Notes under the pieces: model-generated
What the model saw: only the letters and a program-made list of their open reading frames with translations
The model's database searches: none
Told to the model about the DNA's origin: nothing
Shown here: positions 9,413 to 18,160 of the stretch, in pieces
Position numbering within the stretch: the stretch's first letter is position 1
Layout of the letters: each line of letters begins with the position of its first letter
Assembly (NCBI GenBank): GCA_022226955.1
Contig: CP092079.1
Location: 2,035,088-2,099,087, forward strand
Length of the DNA: 64,000 nucleotides
Direction: 5' to 3'
Source: Nitrospira sp.
Lineage (GTDB): Bacteria > Nitrospirota > Nitrospiria > Nitrospirales > Nitrospiraceae
Made by a program: the position numbers and the translations under genes

Positions 9413-9922
9413 ATGGACACCTTCCAAAGCATCGCCACCGATCTGAACATCCTGATTCCGATCGTCAATCACTGGTTCCACCTGCTGTCCGCCATCATTT
9501 GGATCGGCGGATTGGCGTTTCTCGTCATGGCCGTGACTCCTGGCCTGAAGAAAGCTGTCGCCAAAGAGCAAATCAAGCCGATCAGCGATGCGTTTTACCA
9601 ACACTATAAGAAAATCGCGGGCATTCTGTTAGTGGTGCTGCTGTTTACCGGCGGCGTCAATCTGCATTACGTCAATCAGGTGATGACATCGCAGACGCAA
9701 CTCGGGATTCAACACAATGCCAAGTATCTAACCATTTTCTTTATTAAGCTCGGACTGGTCCTCTGCTTGCTGACGCTGTTTCTCTACACCGTTATCTTCA
9801 AGTCCGACGATGAGACCGAGGATGGCGAAGACTATGAAGTCATTCCCTATCAACGCGCCGCTCTCTGGATGGGTTTTTTCATCGTCCTCTGCGCCGCAGC
9901 GATGAAGCACCTTCACGTATAA
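9413..9922 (+). CDS. Four-helix membrane protein, CopD/HemJ-like
   Basis: A 169-residue integral membrane protein with about four hydrophobic helices (roughly 18-40, 66-86, 107-130, 148-166) and a short acidic loop (SDDETEDGEDYE) before the last. The N-terminal WFHLLSAIIWIGGLAFL, with a His in the first helix, resembles CopD-type and HemJ-type proteins, in which such His residues bind heme or metal. It starts 46 bases after the radical SAM gene and is probably cotranscribed with it. If HemJ-like it would fit a heme-related job for the block, but that is inference; no enzyme activity can be assigned. Confidence 0.65.
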   Translation: MDTFQSIATDLNILIPIVNHWFHLLSAIIWIGGLAFLVMAVTPGLKKAVAKEQIKPISDAFYQHYKKIAGILLVVLLFTGGVNLHYVNQVMTSQTQLGIQHNAKYLTIFFIKLGLVLCLLTLFLYTVIFKSDDETEDGEDYEVIPYQRAALWMGFFIVLCAAAMKHLHV

Positions 9923-9985
9923 CCTAATCCCTCCATCGCCCTCTCGCTCGCACTGTATCAAAGCAGATAGCGCTCGTACCGGTTC

Positions 9986-10003
9986 CGATACATTAATGTA
10001 TCG
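9986..10003. repeat. Perfect 18-base palindrome, possible operator
   Basis: CGATACATTAATGTATCG reads identically on both strands with no spacer. It is AT-rich at the centre and lies 64 bases downstream of the membrane-protein gene, with no poly-T tail, so it looks more like a dimeric repressor site than a terminator. Confidence 0.5.
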
Positions 10004-10291
10004 TCGATTTCTTCCTCTCATACAGCATCATTGTCGCTTTAATTTCGCATCATAAGAAATCAACGCTTTAGAACTCATCCGCACTGATGCGTATGGCGAT
10101 TCATCTGGTACGTCCATTGCTTTACAACCTGGTAGCTTTTGTTTTTCCGCCGACACATTCGAAGAAAGGATCGTTCATTTTTACCATGACGCCTTGTTCA
10201 CTCATCGCTCCATTCGACCTGCTATGGCATGGCGCGACGCCGCCAGTTACAGACCTTGTCTCTGAGGGTTCCCCTCTGCAGGGTGATGCGG

Positions 10292-10373
10292 CCGTTGGAT
10301 TGTGCCCATCCAACGGCGCGCTGGCGCCTTCGTCCATGACCATGCGCGCCGTGCCTTCGAAAGGAGGCACGGC
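10292..10373 (+). repeat. Three abutting stem-loops upstream of a small gene
   Basis: Hairpin 1 pairs CCGTTGGAT (10292-10300) with ATCCAACGG (10308-10316). Hairpin 2 pairs GCGCGCTGG with CCATGCGCGC across 10316-10349 with one bulged base. Hairpin 3 pairs GCCGTGCCT (10348-10356) with AGGCACGGC (10365-10373). They are contiguous and end 45 bases before the next start codon. They could be a structured leader, a small RNA, a tandem terminator-like block, or a MITE-like remnant. Confidence 0.55.
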
Positions 10374-10417
10374 CTATTCGGAGACATCTCGTCGGCCACT
10401 ATTATGAAAGGACTACC

Positions 10418-10879
10418 ATGCTGACAACCCAACCTCAGGAAAAATTGGCCATGGAGAACAACTCAAGACTGGAACGGCCTCGTACGCAACAAGATCCGCC
10501 GCCACATTCAGCAAACCGCAAGCCGACTACCAGGCTGACCATCACCCTTCCCGTACAATTGGTCGATCAACTGCGAGACGCCGTCTACTGGACGCCACAC
10601 ACCACATTAGCCTGGCTCGTGGAAGATGCTCTTCGCGCCATTCTCGCGACGATGGAAGTCGCAAACCGGGGCCCATTCCCCCCTCGTGAGCAAGAATTGA
10701 AAGCAGGCCGCCCGCGCGGAGTACGAGGGGTCAAGCAAACCAAGGCAATCTTGATACGGCAACTGCCGCCTAACAGAGCGCCAGGCATGCCGCCAGAACA
10801 ATGGGCCACGCCACTGAGAAAACCCATGCTGAACGGGCGGACCGGCGCGACCGACGCAGAAAAATACGTGAGGAACTAA
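10418..10879 (+). CDS. Small basic protein, ribbon-helix-helix-like
   Basis: A 153-residue basic, Pro-rich protein. Residues about 36-70 ([20 protein letters not shown], then [11 protein letters not shown]) fit a beta-strand plus two-helix ribbon-helix-helix fold, as in CopG/ParG-type DNA-binding proteins. The remainder, rich in Arg and Pro, has no recognised domain. GAAAGGA lies about seven bases before the ATG. No toxin gene lies next to it, so it may be an orphan regulator or a plasmid-derived partition-like protein. The structured region just upstream could be its leader. Confidence 0.6.
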   Translation: MLTTQPQEKLAMENNSRLERPRTQQDPPPHSANRKPTTRLTITLPVQLVDQLRDAVYWTPHTTLAWLVEDALRAILATMEVANRGPFPPREQELKAGRPRGVRGVKQTKAILIRQLPPNRAPGMPPEQWATPLRKPMLNGRTGATDAEKYVRN

Positions 10880-10927
10880 GCGCCTACGGCGGCGCTATTC
10901 CCTCAAGAGAGATTCATGAGGGGAATA

Positions 10928-11689
10928 TTAGGAGATACGCTGGCTGGAGAATGCGCGCTTGAACACCGTCTTGAGCCCGAAATAAGCAAATGAATCTTTC
11001 AGATTCGAGTAGAGGCGGTGGAACCGGCCCATCTCAGGATTCGTCACATATTCCATCGTCAACGCCACCCGCTCCTCGCCTTCCGCCAGCGGAGTAACCG
11101 CGTGCCAGAGCTTGTCGCCGTTGAAGATCACCATATCGCCGGGCTCGGTGATAAGCTCCAAGTGCTGCGTATCTTTCGACGGATCGTCCTTGAACAGGTC
11201 GCACACCAGCTTGCAATGCGACGACCGGTCGATCATTCCCATCAAAATCGTATAGCGCGCACCCTTGTAATACGACGTGTCGTAGTGAAACCCGATGTGA
11301 TCGCCCGGCTCCGTGTAGTAATAGAGCGCGCAGGAATGCGGATCGTTATCGGGACAGAGCAACAGATTCGCGTGAACCAGCCGGTTGAGAAAGTTGCGAT
11401 AGGCGGACGATCGATAGAGGTCGAGGAACAGCGGGGCCTGCTCCTGCACCGTATAGTAGCTGACGCTGCCGCCCTTCTTGTGGCCCGGGATATAGTTCCG
11501 GTTGATGCGCGGCTTGAGCCCTTCCACCTGCGGCACAAAGGCCGATTCAACAAACGCGCGCGGGAGAAACTGCTTGATGACAAGGAACTCGTTCTGATCC
11601 CAGTACGCCTTGTGCAACCGGTCGAAATCGAGCGCGGCCACAGCCTGGTCCACGGCTTCCGCCACTGACATTATGCCGGTCGTTTGCAT
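10928..11689 (-). CDS. 2-oxoglutarate/Fe(II)-dependent dioxygenase-like protein
   Basis: A 253-residue protein with the double-stranded beta-helix signature of 2OG oxygenases: HYD in GFHYDTSYYKG as the HxD iron motif, LWHAVTPL with the distal His, and a basic residue after it in GEERVALTMEY. The start at 11689 is chosen because GGAGG lies seven bases upstream; a longer in-frame reading exists. Such enzymes hydroxylate amino acids, lipids or antibiotics; the substrate is not apparent. It is the last gene of a minus-strand run, 63 bases after lolA. Confidence 0.75.
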   Translation of the reverse strand: MQTTGIMSVAEAVDQAVAALDFDRLHKAYWDQNEFLVIKQFLPRAFVESAFVPQVEGLKPRINRNYIPGHKKGGSVSYYTVQEQAPLFLDLYRSSAYRNFLNRLVHANLLLCPDNDPHSCALYYYTEPGDHIGFHYDTSYYKGARYTILMGMIDRSSHCKLVCDLFKDDPSKDTQHLELITEPGDMVIFNGDKLWHAVTPLAEGEERVALTMEYVTNPEMGRFHRLYSNLKDSFAYFGLKTVFKRAFSSQRIS

Positions 11690-11752
11690 CGTATGCCCTC
11701 CGTCTCTCGCATCGCTCACCCAACAGTCTCAACCGGACGCACCGGAGCTTGG

Positions 11753-12463
11753 CTAATTCAACACCGGGGCTTTGACTATCTCGACATCGGCTGGAGCCTT
11801 GAAATCGAAGACCTCTTCCCCCAATCCGAGATTCGGCTTCAACGACGAAAACTCGAACGTGGCCACATTCCCGCTGATCTCATGCAGCCACACCGTGCGA
11901 ATGAAATAGGTCTTCGGGAACACTTCTACGACAATCCGTTGCAGATGCCGAGCCGGATCGGACTCGCGACCCTTCGGCACCAGACTCAGCAGACGAATGC
12001 CGCCCACGCCGCGCTCTTTCCCGGTCGCCGGAGACACCTCAAACGACTCTTCGAGCCTCGCCGCTCCTTGCAACAACTCCAGCGGCGCCTGGGATGCCGC
12101 CATGTGTGTCAGCTTGCCGATCAACACCTGTTTATGTTCCGGCACATACACCTTGACGTCGTCGTGATTCACATAGATCTGCTCGTTGGCCGGATCGAGA
12201 TAGTCCCATCGCAGCCGCCCTGGCTTCTTGATATAGACCTTGCCCGAAGACGTTACCGGCCGCTCAAATCCTTCGATCCTGGTCTTTTGCGTAAAGTCGG
12301 CCTGGAGGTCTTTCGTCTTTTCATACCGAGCCTGCAGCTGCTTCACGACTTCGTGCACTTCCTGCATCGCCTTCTCATCCGGCACCCCTTCGGCGCCCCA
12401 CAAGGGCCAGGCCGGCGCACAGACGACCATCGCAGCGAACAACCACACTCTCCATGTCCTCAT
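11753..12463 (-). CDS. lolA: Outer-membrane lipoprotein carrier protein LolA
   Basis: A 236-residue periplasmic chaperone that shuttles lipoproteins from the inner membrane to the outer membrane. An N-terminal signal peptide ends near residue 24 (WPLWGAEG). The family pattern LQADFTQKTRIEGFERP, SGKVYIKKPGRLRWDY and the downstream ESFEVSP/VEVFPKTYFIRTV strands are clear. The start overlaps the end of ftsK by four bases, so the two are translationally coupled. Its presence supports a Gram-negative envelope. Confidence 0.92.
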   Translation of the reverse strand: MRTWRVWLFAAMVVCAPAWPLWGAEGVPDEKAMQEVHEVVKQLQARYEKTKDLQADFTQKTRIEGFERPVTSSGKVYIKKPGRLRWDYLDPANEQIYVNHDDVKVYVPEHKQVLIGKLTHMAASQAPLELLQGAARLEESFEVSPATGKERGVGGIRLLSLVPKGRESDPARHLQRIVVEVFPKTYFIRTVWLHEISGNVATFEFSSLKPNLGLGEEVFDFKAPADVEIVKAPVLN

Positions 12464-14883
12464 GCTTCCACCGCTCCCACCGGACCACGGCGCCCAAGCA
12501 CTTCGCGGCGCCCGTCGCGCCCTGCAGCGCCGACGATGCCATCCGCTTCCATTTGCTCGATCATCCGGGCGGCGCGGGGATAGCCGACGCGCAAGCGCCG
12601 CTGAATGAGCGATGCAGACGCCTGCCCGGACGTCAGCACAAGATCCTTTGCCTGCTCATACACTTCGTCTTTCGCTTCCTCTTCCGCCGCGTCTTCCTGT
12701 TTTAATGCCTGCAACTCTGGATCATATTTGGGCAGTGCCTGCTTCTTCACGAAATCCACCACGCGCCGCACGTCGTCATCGGACACGAACGAGCCATGCA
12801 GCCGAGCCAGCCGCCCCGTCCCGGAGGCCAGATAGAGCATATCGCCTCGTCCCAGCAAAGCTTCGGCGCCATTGGCGTCGAGAATTGTTCGCGAGTCCGT
12901 CTTCGACGACACCTGAAAGGCAATCCGGGCTGGGAAGTTCGCCTTGATCAAGCCCGTGAGCACGTCCACCGACGGCCGTTGCGTCGCCAAGACAAGGTGG
13001 ATGCCCGAGGCTCTGGCCATCTGCGCCAGGCGGGCAATCTTGTCTTCCACATCCTTCGGCGCCACCATCATCAAATCGGCCAGCTCATCGATCATCACGA
13101 CAATATAGGGCAGCGGCTCGGGCGGCGTCGGGCGGTCCCTCGGACCGGGATCGACCTCGGGATCCGTCGATTCACCGGCAGACAGGCGCTGCTCTTCCGT
13201 CAGGAACTCCATCGGCAATTCCGGCTGGTTCGCCGCCGCCGCCTCTTCCGCAAACGCCTCATGCAATCCCGCCACTTTGCGATTGTACGCATCGATATTC
13301 CGCACGCCGGCTTCCGACAGCAGCTTGTATCGCCGTTCCATCTCGGCCACCACCCATCCCAACCCGCGCGCCGCCGATTTCGCATCGGTGATGACCGGCC
13401 GCAGCAAGTGAGGGATGCCGTCATACGATGAAAACTCCAGCATCTTCGGGTCAATTAACAAGAGCTTGACCTCGCTCGGCCGCGCGGAAAACAGAATGCT
13501 CAAGAGCATCGTATTGAGCCCGACGCTTTTCCCGGCCCCGGTGGCGCCTGCCACCAGCAGATGCGGCATGGTTTTGAGATCCGCCGTCGCCGGCGCGCCG
13601 AAGATGTCCTTGCCCAGCGCCAGCGTGAGTTTCGAGCGGGCCTTCGTGAAGGTCTCGCTCATCACGACTTCTTTCATCGACACCGTTTCACGAGCCAGAT
13701 TCGGCACTTCGATTCCGACGACGGACTTCCCAGGGATCGGCGCGACAATGCGCAAACTGATCGCTTTCAGTCCCAGCGCCAGATCGTCGGCCAAATTCAC
13801 AATCCTCGCCACCTTCGTTCCAGGCGACGGCTCAAATTCATACATGGTCACGACCGGCCCAGGCCGCACTTCCGTCACCTTGCCGATGATGCCAAAGCTC
13901 GCCAGGGCGCGCATCAACACATCGGACTGCGCCTTCAGCTCCTCGTCGGACATGCGGGTGACCGGACCGCTCGGATCGCTTAACAGCTCATCGGGATCGG
14001 GCAGTTGATAGTCGCTGGAATCGACCGTCGTCGAGACGACTTCGACCTCCGACTCATTCGTTTCAACAGGAGTAGGGCGCGATGTGATCTGGGGTTGGAT
14101 CACCGGCCAATCGATCACCGCAGCCGATTCATGGTCCGCTTGCGCGATGACGGCTGGGATATCCTCCAATGCTGGCTCCGGACTTTCCTTTACCGCACGG
14201 GTTCGCTGCCGTCGATTACCCGTTTCCACCGGAGCTTCAATCGCCGGTTCCGGCATCAGCGCCGCCAGCTTTTCTCTCCAGGCCTCCCAACGCTCAGGAA
14301 ACCCGTGAACCAGCTCCGTCAATGACAACGGCGTGGTGAATAAGAGCGACACTAAAAAACTGGCCAGAATCACAATATGCGCGCCGGTGCTGGCAAACCA
14401 AGACCGGAGCCCATCTGCCAAGACTTGCCCGAATACTCCGCCCGCCATGCCTCGAAAAACGAACCCGCTGCTTACCGTAGGAACCGCCGTGGCTTCGAGA
14501 TGCAAAAAAGCGCTCAGGAACAGGATGGCGCCGAGCGAACTAATAGCCGTGCGCAACCGAATACCGGCGGGGCTCTGAGAAAAACAGCGCAGCCCGAGCT
14601 TGCCGAGCAAGGGAGGAAATAGATACGCCGCTCCACCAATCAGAAAAAAGAATCCACCGGCCAGGACCGCCCCAAATGATCCGATCAAATTGCGTGGAGG
14701 CGCCGCTGCCGGAGCGCCAGACGCCACCGTCTCGGCTTCACCCGGCACAAAAGACAGCAGACTTAAGAGCGTGAGCAAACTCAGCGCGATCAAGGTCACG
14801 CCGATGACTTCACGCTGAATATGGGAAGGAGGAGCAGGGGCGCGGCGGGCTTCGCCCCGCTTCGCCGACGTCGTAGCACCCAT
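12460..14883 (-). CDS. ftsK: DNA translocase FtsK
   Basis: An 807-residue FtsK/SpoIIIE DNA pump that clears and aligns chromosome termini at the division septum. Several N-terminal membrane helices (about 30-190) are followed by a polar linker, the motor with Walker A GATGAGKS and Walker B VVMIDELADLMM, and a C-terminal winged-helix gamma domain (LIQRRLRVGYPRAARMIEQM) that reads polar motifs and contacts XerD. Length and domain order are normal. It lies between rsmA (85 bases) and lolA (overlap). Confidence 0.95.
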   Translation of the reverse strand: MGATTSAKRGEARRAPAPPSHIQREVIGVTLIALSLLTLLSLLSFVPGEAETVASGAPAAAPPRNLIGSFGAVLAGGFFFLIGGAAYLFPPLLGKLGLRCFSQSPAGIRLRTAISSLGAILFLSAFLHLEATAVPTVSSGFVFRGMAGGVFGQVLADGLRSWFASTGAHIVILASFLVSLLFTTPLSLTELVHGFPERWEAWREKLAALMPEPAIEAPVETGNRRQRTRAVKESPEPALEDIPAVIAQADHESAAVIDWPVIQPQITSRPTPVETNESEVEVVSTTVDSSDYQLPDPDELLSDPSGPVTRMSDEELKAQSDVLMRALASFGIIGKVTEVRPGPVVTMYEFEPSPGTKVARIVNLADDLALGLKAISLRIVAPIPGKSVVGIEVPNLARETVSMKEVVMSETFTKARSKLTLALGKDIFGAPATADLKTMPHLLVAGATGAGKSVGLNTMLLSILFSARPSEVKLLLIDPKMLEFSSYDGIPHLLRPVITDAKSAARGLGWVVAEMERRYKLLSEAGVRNIDAYNRKVAGLHEAFAEEAAAANQPELPMEFLTEEQRLSAGESTDPEVDPGPRDRPTPPEPLPYIVVMIDELADLMMVAPKDVEDKIARLAQMARASGIHLVLATQRPSVDVLTGLIKANFPARIAFQVSSKTDSRTILDANGAEALLGRGDMLYLASGTGRLARLHGSFVSDDDVRRVVDFVKKQALPKYDPELQALKQEDAAEEEAKDEVYEQAKDLVLTSGQASASLIQRRLRVGYPRAARMIEQMEADGIVGAAGRDGRREVLGRRGPVGAVEA

Positions 14884-14968
14884 GCGCGGATGCTAACACA
14901 GGGGGCAAATCGTTTCAAACAATGCCACAGATCGAGACCGTGCGAGATGCTACCGAAACGCTCCGCCG

Positions 14969-15775
14969 TTAGACCGGTAATACGATGGCGCGCGTAAGCT
15001 GGATGAGTTGCTCCAGCGAGAGCACTTCTGCCCGGACCGACAGGGATAGAGTCAGCCGCTCAAGCGCTCCGATGATACGAGTCTGATCGTAGCCTTCGTC
15101 TTTGAGCGAGTTCACCAGCGTCTTGCGCCGGTGGGCAAACGCAGCTTTTACAAACGAGGCAAATTGGGGCTCTTCTTCAGGACTGAGCTCCCGCTGCGAT
15201 CTCGTCCGCAGCAACACGACGGCGGACCCGACTTCAGGCCTGGGCCGGAAACATTGGGAGGAGACGCGAAAGGCTTTGGTGATTTCCGCCGCATACTGCG
15301 CCATGACGGACAGGACGCCATAGTCTGAACTGCCGGGCTTGGCGACCAGCCGGTCGGCGACTTCGTTCTGGAGCATCAACACAAGGCGCGGAAACCGGTC
15401 CCGTTGATCCAGCAGTCTGAATAGCAACGGCGTCGAGATGTAATACGGCAAATTCGCGACGACGATGGTCCCCACCGGCATGCGTTCGACTGGGTAGGCG
15501 AGCGCATCGTCGAGCACCAGCGTCAGATTGGGCCACTCCGCCTGCCGTTCGGCAAGATAGTCATGGAGCCGTGGATCAATCTCAACCGCCGTAACCTGGC
15601 CGGCCGTCTTGCATAAGACGTCGGTCAGAGCGCCACGGCCGGGACCGATTTCCAGAACGGAATCGTCCGGGGTGACTTCTGCAAGCGTAACGATCTTGCG
15701 CACGATGTTGGGATCGACAAGGAAGTTCTGGCCGAGCCGTTTGATCGCAGCGGGAGAGTCCTGACGCTGCTCCAT
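14969..15775 (-). CDS. rsmA: 16S rRNA dimethyladenosine transferase RsmA/KsgA
   Basis: A 268-residue SAM methyltransferase that dimethylates the two adjacent adenines near the 3' end of 16S rRNA. LGQNFLVD at the start, motif I LEIGPGRGALTD and catalytic motif IV NLPYYIS are present. The ATG at 15775 gives the family length and begins just before LGQNFL; a longer frame would overlap the gene upstream. GAGGG just before the ATG may serve as ribosome site. It is four bases behind the stop of the small unknown gene. Confidence 0.94.
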   Translation of the reverse strand: MEQRQDSPAAIKRLGQNFLVDPNIVRKIVTLAEVTPDDSVLEIGPGRGALTDVLCKTAGQVTAVEIDPRLHDYLAERQAEWPNLTLVLDDALAYPVERMPVGTIVVANLPYYISTPLLFRLLDQRDRFPRLVLMLQNEVADRLVAKPGSSDYGVLSVMAQYAAEITKAFRVSSQCFRPRPEVGSAVVLLRTRSQRELSPEEEPQFASFVKAAFAHRRKTLVNSLKDEGYDQTRIIGALERLTLSLSVRAEVLSLEQLIQLTRAIVLPV

Positions 15776-15779
15776 GCCC

Positions 15780-16109
15780 TCACGCACCGGAAGCGGCCGG
15801 CGGCGCTGCCGCCAACCGTTTGGCCAGCGCCGCCAGCGGGGTGCGATAGCCCTCGATCGTGTCGCTGAACTCTTCGACCAAATCGTTGGTAAAGGACGGC
15901 CCTGGGTGAATCGCGGCAAACTTCTGCCCCTCCGCCGCCCCCACCGCCTCGGTAATGAGCGAGACCGTGCGGATTTTCCACTTCGCCACCCGTTCGTCGC
16001 CCGCCACCGTATTCAAATCCTCGAGCGTTTGCTTGGCCAGCGCATCCAGCTCTTTGATCTGTTGCTGAATCACGGCAAGGCCTCTAGATGCGTCCTGCGA
16101 CATCGTCAT
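15780..16109 (-). CDS. Small hypothetical protein between pdxA and rsmA
   Basis: A 109-residue protein beginning MTMSQDASRGLAVIQQQ. Mostly helical, with a heptad-like N-terminal half (IQQQIKELDALAKQTLEDL) and an Ala-rich tail; no signal peptide and no known motif. The ATG at 16109 has GGAAGG nearby and lies ten bases after the pdxA stop. The position inside the operon suggests a housekeeping or accessory role, but none can be named. Confidence 0.65.
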   Translation of the reverse strand: MTMSQDASRGLAVIQQQIKELDALAKQTLEDLNTVAGDERVAKWKIRTVSLITEAVGAAEGQKFAAIHPGPSFTNDLVEEFSDTIEGYRTPLAALAKRLAAAPPAASGA

Positions 16110-16119
16110 ACGGTCCTTC

Positions 16120-17163
16120 CTATTTCGTCTGTGCCATGACACGGCTCTGCGCAATCCTGGCAGCGAGCCTGATCGCTTCCAGCAAACTGCCCGGATCGGC
16201 CACGCCTTTCCCAACAATATCGAACGCCGTGCCGTGATCGACGGAGGTGCGGATAATAGGAAGCCCCACCGTCAAATTCACGCAGGTTCCGAACGCCACC
16301 AGCTTCAACGGGATCAAGCCCTGGTCGTGATACATCGCCACGATGCCGTCATACTGCCCCTTCACCGCTTTGCCGAACAACGTATCGGCCGGTTGCGGAT
16401 CGCTGACCAACAAGCCTTGGGCTTGCGCGGCGCGCGCGGCTGGGCCAATCACCCGGGCCTCCTCATTGCCAAATAAGCCATGTTCGCCGGCATGGGGATT
16501 CAGCGCCGCAATGCCAATCCTGGGCCGTTTGATTCCATAGAGCTGCGTGAGCGCCCGATAGGCGAGGCGAATCGCCTTTTCGATCTTCGCCTGCGTCAGC
16601 AGCTTGGACAGATCCTTAATCGCGACGTGCGTCGTGACAAACATGATCCGGAGCGGACCGCCGACGATCATCATGCCGGACTCTTTGGCGCCGGTCAGAT
16701 CGGCCAGTAGCTCGGTATGGCCAGGATAGTGGCACCCCGCCATATTGATCGCTTCTTTATTGATCGGCGCCGTGACGATGCCGTCGATGCAGCCGATTTC
16801 CGCCAGATGCACCGCCTTTTTGATGAACTCGACCGACGCGCCGCCGGTTTCAGCCGCCGCTGCGCCTGGCTTAAATTTCTTCAGCGGCTTCTCCATCGGA
16901 TCGAGCACCGCCACGACATTCCCCTTCACTGGCACGGGATCGTGCCCCTGCACCGGCACGACATTCAGCTTGAGACGCAATTGTTTAATGGTCCGCTCCA
17001 TAACCGACACCGAGCCGATGACTAGCGGTAGACAAAGGCGCTGCACCTCGCGGCCCGCCAGGGCTTTGGCGATCACCTCCGGGCCGATCCCAGCAGGATC
17101 GCCCATCGTGATGCCCAGCAGAGGCAATGACGGTCGTGCGTTGGCGGAACGTTTAGAAGGCAT
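16120..17163 (-). CDS. pdxA: 4-hydroxythreonine-4-phosphate dehydrogenase PdxA
   Basis: A 347-residue cytoplasmic NAD-dependent enzyme of the DXP-dependent pyridoxal phosphate pathway. It opens with LGITMGDPAGIGPEV, and carries TAPINKEAI, the metal-binding GHTELLAD, and MYHDQGLIPLK and GTAFDIVGKG, all classical for PdxA. The length is normal. Its start overlaps the end of the exchanger gene upstream by 11 bases. Confidence 0.95.
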   Translation of the reverse strand: MPSKRSANARPSLPLLGITMGDPAGIGPEVIAKALAGREVQRLCLPLVIGSVSVMERTIKQLRLKLNVVPVQGHDPVPVKGNVVAVLDPMEKPLKKFKPGAAAAETGGASVEFIKKAVHLAEIGCIDGIVTAPINKEAINMAGCHYPGHTELLADLTGAKESGMMIVGGPLRIMFVTTHVAIKDLSKLLTQAKIEKAIRLAYRALTQLYGIKRPRIGIAALNPHAGEHGLFGNEEARVIGPAARAAQAQGLLVSDPQPADTLFGKAVKGQYDGIVAMYHDQGLIPLKLVAFGTCVNLTVGLPIIRTSVDHGTAFDIVGKGVADPGSLLEAIRLAARIAQSRVMAQTK

Positions 17164-18160
17164 AGAGATACACCGTATACCCCATATACAGGATGGCGCC
17201 AGCGCTCAGCAACCACGGTTGCCATCGGCCGCCGACGAGAATCTGGAGCAGGCACAGTCCCGCTGCGGCGACGGCCAGCACCATCGTCAACATCGCCGAC
17301 GGCGCCAGAGCCCATTCGGTTCCAATCAATCCAACTGAGACAGGAAAGGTCCCCTGGAACACCATAGCGCCCGTGACATTCCCGACGGCCAGGCGGTCTT
17401 TCTTTCGATAGAGCCAGAAAAAGCTGTTCGACATTTCCGGCAATTCCGTCGCCAGCGGCGCAATGAGCAACGCCAGGATCAGCGGAGAAATGGAAAACGT
17501 GGCGGCGACCGCCTCGGCAGCAGTCACAAACAAATGCGCCCCCGTAACCAACCCACCGAGCCCTACCACCGCCTGCAACCCGATCATCGTGTACGACGGC
17601 GTCTTGGCCCGCTTGGCAAACAGCAACGGTTCCAGCGAGCCCTCGCCGCCTTCCTCATCGTCTTCGGCGCTGAATTTGATCTTCATGTAGTAGAGATAGA
17701 GGCTCATAAGCCCGATTGCCGCCGCGACATGGACCGCATGGGACGGAATGAACACGCAGGCCAGCGCAACGGCATAACCGACCAGGAAGAAGGTCAAGTC
17801 CGTCCTGACCTCGCCGTAGTTCAACTGGAACTGCGCCGGCCGCTTGCCTGCGCGAGCAAACAAGATCAACAGCACGGCCAGAATCGGCAGCACCAGCGTG
17901 CTGAGCATAAACGGGGCGCCAAGAATGGCTCCCAAGCCGACTTCCGCTTCCCGCTGGCTGCTCCCAAAAAAGATCGCAATGACCGGGATCGATGTTTCCG
18001 GCAAGGTCGTGCCAATCGCGGCGAAGATACTGCCGACCGCGCCTTCGGAAATGCCCAGCCGCTTCCCCAGCCACTCGACGGCATTGGTAAAGAGCCCGAC
18101 GCCGCCTAAGGTCACCGCCACGGACACGAGAAAAAGAAGCACGTACAACAGCAGCGTCAC
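17153..18160 (-). CDS. Sodium/calcium exchanger family membrane protein
   Basis: A 335-residue cation antiporter with about ten hydrophobic helices. The two alpha repeats of the NCX/CaCA family are visible as GTTLPETSIPV in the N-terminal half and PLATELPEMSNSF in the C-terminal half, with an acidic cytoplasmic loop (AEDDEEGGEG) between them. Members exchange Ca2+ (or other cations) for Na+ or H+. It overlaps larC by four bases and pdxA by 11, so it sits inside the operon. Ion specificity is not readable. Confidence 0.87.
   Translation of the reverse strand: MTLLLYVLLFLVSVAVTLGGVGLFTNAVEWLGKRLGISEGAVGSIFAAIGTTLPETSIPVIAIFFGSSQREAEVGLGAILGAPFMLSTLVLPILAVLLILFARAGKRPAQFQLNYGEVRTDLTFFLVGYAVALACVFIPSHAVHVAAAIGLMSLYLYYMKIKFSAEDDEEGGEGSLEPLLFAKRAKTPSYTMIGLQAVVGLGGLVTGAHLFVTAAEAVAATFSISPLILALLIAPLATELPEMSNSFFWLYRKKDRLAVGNVTGAMVFQGTFPVSVGLIGTEWALAPSAMLTMVLAVAAAGLCLLQILVGGRWQPWLLSAGAILYMGYTVYLYAF

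Larger units (their letters stand above)
9923..10417. other. 495-base intergenic region with palindrome and hairpins
   Basis: No convincing gene. An 18-base perfect palindrome (9986-10003) and three abutting hairpins (10292-10373) are annotated separately. An open frame at 10087-10407 has no recognisable domain and runs straight through the hairpins, so it is not called. Confidence 0.6.

Noticed and set aside
10087..10407. 106-codon frame upstream of the ribbon-helix-helix-like gene
   Set aside because: No domain or ribosome site, and it runs through three hairpins; other frames are also open.
5722..10879. Calling the PCP_red block a chlorophyll-biosynthesis cluster
   Set aside because: No BchL, BchN or BchB catalytic subunits, chelatase or photosystem genes nearby; only the PCP_red domain is shared.
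12796..14008. Plus-strand frames beneath ftsK
   Set aside because: Shadows of ftsK; Walker motifs and domain order lie on the minus strand.
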